Positions 1-4,881 of a DNA stretch of 12,834 nucleotides are shown here, one piece after another. This stretch comes from Fibrobacter sp. UBA1313. GTDB taxonomy: Bacteria; Fibrobacterota; Fibrobacteria; Fibrobacterales; Fibrobacteraceae. Each line of letters starts with the position of its first letter. The stretch's first letter is position 1. Under the pieces are notes generated by a model that was not told the origin of the DNA, did no database searches, and saw nothing but the letters and a program-made list of their open reading frames with translations. The stretch lies in contig DBTP01000161.1 of NCBI GenBank assembly GCA_002307115.1, positions 1 to 12,834 on the forward strand, given 5' to 3'. The position numbers were made by a program, and so were the translations under genes.

Positions 1-359
1 TCAATACCGCGTTTGATGTCCATCGGATTTGCCCCAGCGGCGACATTCTTAAGTCCTTCGCGGGTAATCGCTTGAGCGAGCACGGTTGCAGTGGTGGTTC
101 CATCACCAGCGGCATCGCTAGTTTTGCTTGCGACTTCGCGGGCCATCTGGGCGCCGAGATTCTCGTAAGCATCTTCAAGTTCCACTTCTTTAGCGACAGT
201 GACACCATCTTTGGTGATATTTGGAGCGCCAAAAGATTTTCCAATCATCACGTTGCGACCCTTAGGGCCCAAGGTGACTTTAACAGCGTTGGCGAGTTTA
301 TCTACGCCATTCATCAGGGATTCACGGGCGGCGACATCAAATTTCAATTGTTTTGCCAT
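1..359 (-). CDS. groEL: Chaperonin GroEL, N-terminal 119 residues (3' end outside window)
   Basis: Large subunit of the GroEL/GroES chaperonin, an ATP-driven cytoplasmic folding machine. The protein starts MAKQLKFDVAARESLMNG and carries the family's equatorial-domain signatures: TLGPKGRNV at about residues 29-37, SFGAPNITKDGVTVA at 42-56 and the ATP/Mg site GDGTTTATVLA at about 85-95, with the key Asp at 86. The frame is open to the window edge, so the gene continues beyond position 1. The ATG at 357-359 follows a good ribosome site (TAGGAG, about 5-7 nt upstream). groES lies upstream on the same strand with a 52-bp gap, the usual groESL arrangement, so both are probably read from the promoter before groES. 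Identification is essentially certain from sequence motifs. Confidence 0.98.
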   Translation of the reverse strand, partial: MAKQLKFDVAARESLMNGVDKLANAVKVTLGPKGRNVMIGKSFGAPNITKDGVTVAKEVELEDAYENLGAQMAREVASKTSDAAGDGTTTATVLAQAITREGLKNVAAGANPMDIKRGI

Positions 360-411
360 ATAAAACTCCTAAGTCCTTATATTTCTTTTTGTTATAAATT
401 TTATTTTAGAA

Positions 412-693
412 TTAGAGAATGGCGAAAATATCGCTCTCTTTCACGATCAGGTAAGACTTCCCTTCAGCAGTAACTTCTGTGCCGCTGTACTTGCCATAAA
501 GGACTGTGTCACCCACTTTCACTTCTGTGGGGATGGTTTCCCCTTTCTCGTTTTTCTTTCCAGCGCCAACAGCGATGACCTTGCCTTGCATGGGCTTTTC
601 TTTAGCATTGTCTGGGATAAATAGGCCACTTTGGGTCTTTGTTTCGGCTTCAGCGGGCTCAATCAGAACTCGATCTGCAAGGGGCTTAATCAT
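412..693 (-). CDS. groES: Co-chaperonin GroES
   Basis: Heptameric lid of the GroEL chamber. It is 93 residues long, close to the usual 95-97. The N-terminus MIKPLADRVLIEP is the classic GroES start. The mobile loop that contacts GroEL is at about residues 17-30 (ETKTQSGLFIPDNA), followed by the PMQGKVIAVG strand and the C-terminal VGDTVLYGKYSGTEV block. A GAGG ribosome site sits about 9 nt before the ATG at 691-693. The gene precedes groEL in the same direction with a short AT-rich spacer, so the two form one operon. Control probably comes from the divergent region to the right, where a sigma-54 type promoter was found; see the separate entry. Confidence 0.98.
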   Translation of the reverse strand: MIKPLADRVLIEPAEAETKTQSGLFIPDNAKEKPMQGKVIAVGAGKKNEKGETIPTEVKVGDTVLYGKYSGTEVTAEGKSYLIVKESDIFAIL

Positions 694-739
694 AGTTATT
701 CTACCTCATTGTTAACATTGGCGGTCACAGTTTGCGACC

Positions 740-759
740 AGGTTTGTTTGCCAAAACCT
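740..759 (-). repeat. Inverted repeat at the predicted groES transcription start
   Basis: AGGTTT at 740-745 and AAACCT at 754-759 form a perfect 6-bp dyad with an 8-nt centre. It lies immediately downstream of the -12 element of the predicted sigma-54 promoter, so it would overlap the transcription start and first transcribed bases. It could be an operator or the stem of a small 5' leader hairpin. A stem this short can occur by chance. Confidence 0.35.
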
Positions 760-760
760 A

Positions 761-777
761 TGCAATATCTGTGCCAA
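761..777 (-). promoter_or_regulatory. Sigma-54 (RpoN) type -24/-12 promoter before groESL
   Basis: Read on the minus strand the site is TTGGCAC-AGATA-TTGCA. It matches the published sigma-54 consensus (TGGCACG-N4-TTGC) at every conserved base except A for the last G of the -24 box, with the exact 5-nt gap between TGGCAC and TTGC and the invariant GG and GC. With GC at -12 the start would be near 750, giving a leader of about 57 nt before groES. No equally good sigma-70 type pair was found in the same stretch. Sigma-54 control of groESL is unusual; the known precedent is groESL3 of Bradyrhizobium japonicum, controlled by NifA. An rpoN gene is not in the window, so usage is inference. Confidence 0.6.
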
Positions 778-910
778 ATAGTGGTTTTTTATTAAAAATA
801 AGGTAAAAACCTTTTTTTAAGGGTGAATGTGAGACTTTTTCGTTTTTAGGATAGAAAAATGGAATAAATAAGGGATCAACGGGTTCAATTTGCGCTATTC
901 GTAAGTAACT

Positions 911-940
911 GTTCAAATGGGTATTGTTGCATATTGGAAC
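911..940. repeat. Imperfect dyad of GTTCAA-type half-sites, possible upstream activator site
   Basis: GTTCAAAT at 911-918 and ATTGGAAC at 933-940 form a dyad with one mismatch in eight and a 14-nt centre. A further GTTCAA copy is at 883-888, and a related palindrome GTTTCAA-A-TTGAAAC lies at 1006-1020. The centre is about 175 bp upstream of the predicted groES start, within the range where sigma-54 enhancer-binding proteins usually bind. Function is inferred only from position and symmetry. Confidence 0.35.
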
Positions 941-962
941 ATGTAGCGTGTTTTTTCTATTT

Positions 963-989
963 TTAGCACCTCTAACTTTTTGATGCTAA
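963..989. promoter_or_regulatory. Degenerate CIRCE-like inverted repeat (possible HrcA site)
   Basis: TTAGCACCT, nine bases, then TGATGCTAA has the exact 9-9-9 geometry of the HrcA operator CIRCE (TTAGCACTC-N9-GAGTGCTAA) and agrees at 13 of 18 arm positions. The core dyad TTTAGCA/TGCTAAA (962-968 and 984-990) is perfect. CIRCE is a common repressor site of groESL and dnaK operons, but it normally lies near the promoter or start codon; here it is about 270 bp from groES and about 105 bp from the divergent gene. It may be a weakened or relocated HrcA site, or an unrelated operator. Confidence 0.35.
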
Positions 990-1005
990 AGGAGTTACTA
1001 ATTTC

Positions 1006-1020
1006 GTTTCAAATTGAAAC
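1006..1020. repeat. Perfect 15-bp palindrome upstream of the purO-like gene
   Basis: GTTTCAA-A-TTGAAAC is a perfect 7-1-7 inverted repeat ending 1 nt before the TTGCGA hexamer of the candidate purO promoter. That is a normal place for a repressor or activator site. Its half-site resembles the GTTCAA elements at 883-888 and 911-940, so one regulator could serve the whole intergenic region. Confidence 0.4.
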
Positions 1021-1021
1021 A

Positions 1022-1050
1022 TTGCGAAAATAAGCATAAGGTACTATTTT
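1022..1050 (+). promoter_or_regulatory. Candidate sigma-70 type promoter of the purO-like gene
   Basis: TTGCGA (1022-1027), a 17-bp spacer and TATTTT (1045-1050) form a plausible but imperfect -35/-10 pair, placing transcription start near 1057 and leaving a leader of about 37 nt. An alternative overlapping pair is TTGAAA (1014-1019) with TAAGGT (1037-1042), also with a 17-bp spacer. Promoter consensus in this lineage is not known to me, so the call rests on the generic bacterial pattern. Confidence 0.35.
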
Positions 1051-1093
1051 TGGGCCATCAATAAGTGTAATTTAAAGTTCTCTGAGGTATCTC

Positions 1094-1828
1094 ATGTCTT
1101 ACGCGTCTGTAGCCAAAAACAATTTTGCCAACTTGTCCATCAACCCCTATCCTGGACGTGGAATTGTCTTGGGTACATCGCCCTGTGGTGGATATTTTGT
1201 GCAAGTGTATTGGATTATGGGACGCAGCGAAAACAGCCGCAATCGCGTGTTTGTCATGGATGGGGATACTGGTTTTATGCGTACGCAAGCATTTGATGAA
1301 ACTAAGCTGACAGATCCAAGTTTGATCATTTATTATCCGGCCCGCCATCTTGAGGGTATGCACATTATTACGAACGGCGACCAGACGGACACTATTTTTG
1401 ATGGCATAAAAGCAGGCAAGACATTTGAGGGTTCGTTGGATTCTCGTCAATACGAACCGGATGGCCCCAATTTTACGCCGAGAATTTCAGGCATTACTTT
1501 TCAAAAAGCGGCTCCTGCTGCATATAAGTTATCCATTCTCAAGAGTGCTACTAACTCTGAAGAAGCGGGTTGTATGCGCTTTACGTACTCCTATGATAAG
1601 GCTCTTCCGGGTCTTGGTCATTTTATCTCGACCTACGCAACGGATGGCAAACCGATTCCGAGCTTCCAAGGAGAACCTTTGATGTTGCCAATTCCAAACA
1701 CTGCAGAGGAGACGCTCACCATGTATTGGCACGCCTTGAATGCCGATAACCGAGTTTCTTTGATGGTGAAGTGGATTGATCGCAAGACATTTAACGCCGA
1801 GACTTTAATTCAGAATAAGCTCGGCTAG
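1094..1828 (+). CDS. purO: IMP cyclohydrolase of the archaeal (PurO) type
   Basis: A 244-residue soluble protein matching the PurO-type IMP cyclohydrolase family (PF07826), which closes the second ring of IMP from FAICAR as the last step of de novo purine synthesis. Conserved blocks are YPGRGIVLG (19-27), MGRSENSRNR (42-51), TNGDQTDT (93-100), EPDGPNFTPRISG (121-133) and FQGEP (191-195). There is no signal peptide or membrane segment, so it is cytoplasmic. The ATG at 1094 has a TGAGGT ribosome site 5-6 nt upstream. It stands alone, divergent from groES, and ends before a strong terminator. Most bacteria use bifunctional PurH for this step, and bacterial members of this family are less well characterised. 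Family membership is strong; whether it is the cell's main IMP cyclohydrolase cannot be told here. Confidence 0.85.
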   Translation: MSYASVAKNNFANLSINPYPGRGIVLGTSPCGGYFVQVYWIMGRSENSRNRVFVMDGDTGFMRTQAFDETKLTDPSLIIYYPARHLEGMHIITNGDQTDTIFDGIKAGKTFEGSLDSRQYEPDGPNFTPRISGITFQKAAPAAYKLSILKSATNSEEAGCMRFTYSYDKALPGLGHFISTYATDGKPIPSFQGEPLMLPIPNTAEETLTMYWHALNADNRVSLMVKWIDRKTFNAETLIQNKLG

Positions 1829-1885
1829 TTGAAATTCCCTGAGGGTCGCTGAATGGTGTACCTGAAGTGAATGCTAAACGATAAG

Positions 1886-1915
1886 AGCGCCTCTCCTTAG
1901 GGAGGGGCGCTTTTG
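1886..1915 (+). terminator. Rho-independent terminator of the purO-like gene
   Basis: GCGCCTCTCC (1887-1896), loop TTAG and GGAGGGGCGC (1901-1910) form a ten-pair GC-rich stem with one G-U pair, followed by TTTTG. It lies about 60 bp after the purO-like stop codon, in the expected place. The stem is preceded by an A-rich stretch but the opposite-strand U-run is poor, so it acts mainly on the plus strand. Confidence 0.9.
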
Positions 1916-1922
1916 CTATAAC

Positions 1923-2058
1923 TCATTTAGGTAATAAAACGTACTCTTCATGGCTATTATCGTTTGCCAAGGCACGCAATCGTGAGACTTCTTTGGCTAA
2001 TTTTAAAGGCATGGAGTGTCTTTCCAGAGATATCCAGCAGGGTCACGCCTTTGCCCAT
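1923..2058 (-). pseudogene. Possible decayed C-terminal end of a protein, or short ORFs of unknown meaning
   Basis: Between lgt and the purO terminator two short minus-strand frames sit side by side. One (2058-1957, 33 residues) reads GVTLLDISGKTLHAFKISQ, then RSLTIACLGKR. The other (2012-1923, 29 residues) ends EEYVLLPK. Joined across a frame change they resemble the last strands of a C-terminal sorting domain of the kind used by type IX secretion (LxDxxGKxL...SLxIxxLxxGxYVLxxK). Neither has a convincing ribosome site, although GGAAAG precedes the ATG at 2010-2012. The likeness is by eye and weak; a functional 29-residue peptide or plain non-coding sequence are alternatives. Confidence 0.25.
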
Positions 2059-2110
2059 GAATATTCATATTGCCAATCCACTGTAATATTGCCCTGTAAT
2101 GTTTCTTTTC

Positions 2111-2962
2111 TTACTTGAGGGTTGCCCTTTCTCGCCGGTACTCAATAATGAAGAGGATTATCCCTGCGATGATCATGATAGAGCAGAGCGTTTGCCCTCG
2201 ACTCATTTGGAAGAAGTCATGGCGACCGAGAAAGTTATCTGGGTGACGGAAAAATTCGATGAAGAATCGGAAAATGCCATACCCCATCAGGTAGAGAGCC
2301 ATCATTTGGTTGCGGAAAAGGGGCAAGCGACGTAAGGTAAAAAGAATTGCAAAGAGAATAAGGCCTTCGAAGCACATCTCGTATAGCTGCGAAGGATGCC
2401 TAAGTTGTAAATCATGAGTCATGGGAAAAAGCATACCAATGGGACTCGTTGTGACTTCACCGTAGAGTTCTCCGTTTACAAAGTTGCCCCAACGCCCCCA
2501 ACTGTAACCGAGAGGAACCGCTAAGAATCCGAGGTTGAGTAATTTCCACAGGGGGAGTTTGTTCCTTTTGATACCGGTGATGCCGAAAATGATGGCGCCC
2601 AAGAGTCCGCCGTGGTACGACATTCCTGAGATACCAACAAAGTAAAATCCTTGAAGATCATCATAACGGAAGGGAAGGAGAATTTCCAAAGGATGTGCAA
2701 AATAGTGTTGCGGGTTGTAAAATAGAACGTAGCCTAACCGGGCGCCAACGAGAATGCCGCCGATCACCCATGTGGCAAAACTATCCATTTGTTCTTTGGT
2801 GATGCCTATTTTTTCTTTAATGTTGGTGCGCCAAATGACTGCATAACAGGTGGCGAAAGCGAAAAGATACATGAGACCATACCAGCGTATAGGAAAATTT
2901 CCTAACTGGATTGCCGTGCCATCAAAATAGGTCGGTATTAAATTCCACCAAGTAAAATCCAT
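2111..2962 (-). CDS. lgt: Prolipoprotein diacylglyceryl transferase Lgt
   Basis: Inner-membrane enzyme that moves diacylglycerol from phosphatidylglycerol to the lipobox cysteine of prolipoproteins, the first step of lipoprotein maturation. It is 283 residues, a normal length, with about seven hydrophobic segments. Family signatures are present: SGMSYHGGLLG at 112-122 with the essential His117, GRWGNFVNGELYG at 156-168 with the Arg and Asn residues of the Lgt signature, HPSQLYE at 189-195, and FRFFIEFFRHPD at 231-242 with Arg232 and Arg239. The gene starts 10 bp after the transpeptidase stop codon and its AGAGGT ribosome site overlaps that stop, so translation is probably coupled. No clear terminator follows. 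Confidence 0.97.
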   Translation of the reverse strand: MDFTWWNLIPTYFDGTAIQLGNFPIRWYGLMYLFAFATCYAVIWRTNIKEKIGITKEQMDSFATWVIGGILVGARLGYVLFYNPQHYFAHPLEILLPFRYDDLQGFYFVGISGMSYHGGLLGAIIFGITGIKRNKLPLWKLLNLGFLAVPLGYSWGRWGNFVNGELYGEVTTSPIGMLFPMTHDLQLRHPSQLYEMCFEGLILFAILFTLRRLPLFRNQMMALYLMGYGIFRFFIEFFRHPDNFLGRHDFFQMSRGQTLCSIMIIAGIILFIIEYRRERATLK

Positions 2963-2972
2963 AGGGTTACCT

Positions 2973-4232
2973 CTAACTTTTTTCCCCAGTAGGGATGTTT
3001 TGTTTTGCCCAATAATTAATTAAAATACCAGCGACTTGGGTAGCGGGTTGAGATCGAATTTCGCCATGAGCCTGCATAATCACTACGATAATGGCATTTT
3101 GAGGATTGGTTTTCTCCTGCGCAAAACCCATGAACCAATCATAGCGACCTTTGGGATCATTGCCATCGAGAGAGCCCGTTTTGCCGCCAATGTCGAGACG
3201 ATCTAAATAACGTCGTGCTATATTCCGTGGGGAAATATTTTTTCGTGCGGTTCCGTGAGTGGCCGTGCGCACCATCGCCTGGCGCAGTCCATAATAGGTG
3301 TTTTTAGAAAATTTGGTATTGAGTATTGGTTGGGGTTCCATGGGGGCGTAGCCGAGAGCTCGGTTGGAAGACCAAGGAATTTCCAACAGTTGTTTCATGA
3401 GGATGGCGCGGATCATCGCCGCCGCTTGAAGTGGAGACAATGTCGTTTCTTGTGTGAAACCACTGGAGGCTTCGGCAAGTCCATACCCTGAATCGGGGGG
3501 GGCAAAAATGGATCGCTGAGGAATATTTTCGGGAAATGAATAATTGAACCCTAGTTTTTGAGCCGCATCCTTAAGCCTTGTGCTTCCGACTGCAAAACCC
3601 ATGAGTGCCATGGGCGGGTTGTATGATTTTGCGTAGGCGTCTTCGAGTGTTGTTGTCTGGCCGTGATAACTATTGGGAACTCGAAGCTGGAATTTGTAAA
3701 GTGTGTGCGCTTGTCCGATCAACGGAATCTCTGAATCGAGGGTGTATTTTTTGGACTCCATCGCTGCTGCAATGGTGATTGTTTTTGCGAGAGAAGCCGC
3801 AGGGAAAGTGGCTCGTGTGAGGTAGTCGGGCGCTGTCTGTACGGCGCTATCTTTGCGTTCTCCCCAAGCGAGAATTTCATTCGTTTTAGCATCAACCACT
3901 AAAAATAATGCGTTATCGGGGTGATAGCGCCGGAGCATAATATCCATTTGGTGAGCGAGAGATGTGTCTTTTTGAAGAAAAACATGACTGAGATCTGCTT
4001 TTTCTTCATTGTCTAGGCGAGAAGAAACGTCTGCACGCTGGGGGAGTGTATCCTCGTTTTCTTCTTCCATGAGTCCAATGTCAGGCGAGGCCTCATCCAG
4101 TGTGTGGACCTCAGTGGTTTGTGGATTCGTGGATACGAACGCATACTTCCCGCATTGTAGCAGTAGGAAAACACCCAAAAGGATAAGAATGCTCCTGTTG
4201 AGGAGTCGTATTTTACGCGGTAAGGGCTTCAT
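2973..4232 (-). CDS. Penicillin-binding protein with a single transpeptidase domain
   Basis: A 419-residue D,D-transpeptidase of the PF00905 family that cross-links peptidoglycan in the periplasm. One N-terminal membrane anchor (about 13-27) follows a basic MKPLPRKIR start; an acidic linker rich in Glu/Asp spans about 40-90; the catalytic domain covers about 100-410. All three active-site motifs are visible: S147-L-A-K150, S203-Y-N205 and K351-T-G353. It lacks the large N-terminal pedestal and PASTA repeats of typical class B PBPs and has no glycosyltransferase domain, so it is shorter than PBP2 or PBP3 (about 580-630). The start has no Shine-Dalgarno; instead an anti-Shine-Dalgarno sequence is present (separate entry). 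It lies between orn and lgt in a likely operon. The precise role (division, elongation or other) cannot be decided. Confidence 0.9.
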   Translation of the reverse strand: MKPLPRKIRLLNRSILILLGVFLLLQCGKYAFVSTNPQTTEVHTLDEASPDIGLMEEENEDTLPQRADVSSRLDNEEKADLSHVFLQKDTSLAHQMDIMLRRYHPDNALFLVVDAKTNEILAWGERKDSAVQTAPDYLTRATFPAASLAKTITIAAAMESKKYTLDSEIPLIGQAHTLYKFQLRVPNSYHGQTTTLEDAYAKSYNPPMALMGFAVGSTRLKDAAQKLGFNYSFPENIPQRSIFAPPDSGYGLAEASSGFTQETTLSPLQAAAMIRAILMKQLLEIPWSSNRALGYAPMEPQPILNTKFSKNTYYGLRQAMVRTATHGTARKNISPRNIARRYLDRLDIGGKTGSLDGNDPKGRYDWFMGFAQEKTNPQNAIIVVIMQAHGEIRSQPATQVAGILINYWAKQNIPTGEKS

Positions 4233-4235
4233 TAA

Positions 4236-4245
4236 AAAGGAGGTG
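4236..4245 (-). other. Anti-Shine-Dalgarno sequence directly before the transpeptidase start
   Basis: On the minus strand CACCTCCTTT, followed by TTA and then the ATG at 4230-4232, is identical to the universal 3' tail of 16S rRNA. It occupies exactly the place where a ribosome site should be, so the transpeptidase mRNA cannot pair there with 16S rRNA in the normal way. On the plus strand the same bases are a full-strength ribosome site (AAAGGAGGTG) that reads into sequence antisense to orn. The upstream in-frame stop and lack of other start codons leave the ATG at 4232 as the best start. Confidence 0.6.
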
Positions 4246-4264
4246 CATTTTTATCCAATGCGTA

Positions 4265-4819
4265 TTAAGAGCGAACTAAATGAAAAATGGTTTTTTTATA
4301 GTATTCGAGTTCGGCAATACTTTCGCGGATATCATCCAAGGCTTGGTGTTTTTCCTGTTTTTCGAATTCAGGTAAATTGGGGAACCAGCGGAAGGCAAGC
4401 TCTTTCACGGAGGTTACATCGACACTGCGATAGCAAAGCCAATTTGAAATCTTCGGCATATAGCGGTAGAGAAATCGGCGGTCTTGAGTTATTGAATTTC
4501 CGCACAATAAATTGCCCTTTTCAAGGGTATATTTTTTGATAAAGTCTAAAGTGATGGATTCACAGTCTGATAAGGAATACGGTGAACGATGGACTCGGTC
4601 CACCAGTCCGCTCTGTGTGTGATGACGAGTGTTCCAATCGTCCATTCCATTTAGAATATTATCTGGTTGGTGAATTGCAAGGACGGGGCCTTCTGAAAGA
4701 ATTTCAAGGTTTGGACCTGTGACAATCGTTGCAATTTCAAGAATGACGTCTGTGTCTGGTTCGAGGCCCGACATTTCAAGATCCATCCAAACTAAGTTAG
4801 GTGCGGTTTTCATTTGCAT
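4265..4819 (-). CDS. orn: Oligoribonuclease
   Basis: A 184-residue DEDDh 3'-5' exoribonuclease that degrades 2-5 nt RNAs, including pGpG from cyclic-di-GMP breakdown, in the cytoplasm. The five catalytic residues are visible in family positions: Asp13 and Glu15 in LVWMDLEMSGL, Asp113 in NSITQDRRFL, His158 and Asp163 in KHQALDDIRESIAELEYY. Length and motif spacing match the E. coli enzyme almost exactly. Two ATGs are possible (4819 and 4813); neither has a clear ribosome site and the upstream sequence is AT-rich, so the start is uncertain by two residues. It is divergent from the fabF-like gene (62 bp between) and is followed after 32 bp by the transpeptidase gene, probably on the same transcript. 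Confidence 0.97.
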   Translation of the reverse strand: MQMKTAPNLVWMDLEMSGLEPDTDVILEIATIVTGPNLEILSEGPVLAIHQPDNILNGMDDWNTRHHTQSGLVDRVHRSPYSLSDCESITLDFIKKYTLEKGNLLCGNSITQDRRFLYRYMPKISNWLCYRSVDVTSVKELAFRWFPNLPEFEKQEKHQALDDIRESIAELEYYKKTIFHLVRS

Positions 4820-4881
4820 ATTCAGTTGTGAAATTTTTAATAAATTTAGCTCGCTTATTCATTTTACAAGGATAACTATTT

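Larger units (their letters stand above)
694..1093. other. Divergent regulatory region between groES and the purO-like gene
   Basis: A 400-bp AT-rich stretch without a credible coding frame separates the divergently transcribed groES and purO-like genes. It holds, from left to right, the groES leader with an inverted repeat (740-759), a sigma-54 type promoter on the minus strand (761-777), an A/T-rich hairpin AAGGT-AAAA-ACCTT followed by T residues at 800-817, repeated GTTCAA half-sites (883-888 and 911-916), a dyad at 911-940, a degenerate CIRCE-like dyad at 963-989, a perfect palindrome at 1006-1020, and a possible plus-strand promoter at 1022-1050. The length and density of dyads suggest binding of one or more regulators; which ones is unknown. 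Confidence 0.7.

Noticed and set aside
800..817. Hairpin AAGGT-AAAA-ACCTT followed by T residues as a terminator
   Set aside because: Only five base pairs with two GC pairs and no gene on the plus strand ends just before it; too weak to call.
2060..2105. Short direct repeats (ATATTGCC and CTGTAAT) after lgt
   Set aside because: Two imperfect copies of 7-8 bp only; expected by chance in AT-rich sequence.
4155..4190. Possible lipobox in the transpeptidase N-terminus (LLLQC)
   Set aside because: The residue before Cys is Gln, not Gly, Ala or Ser, so lipidation by neighbouring Lgt is unlikely; a plain membrane anchor explains the segment.
4820..4881. Promoters in the orn/fabF divergent gap
   Set aside because: Transcription must start near here in both directions, but no hexamer pair was good enough to name.
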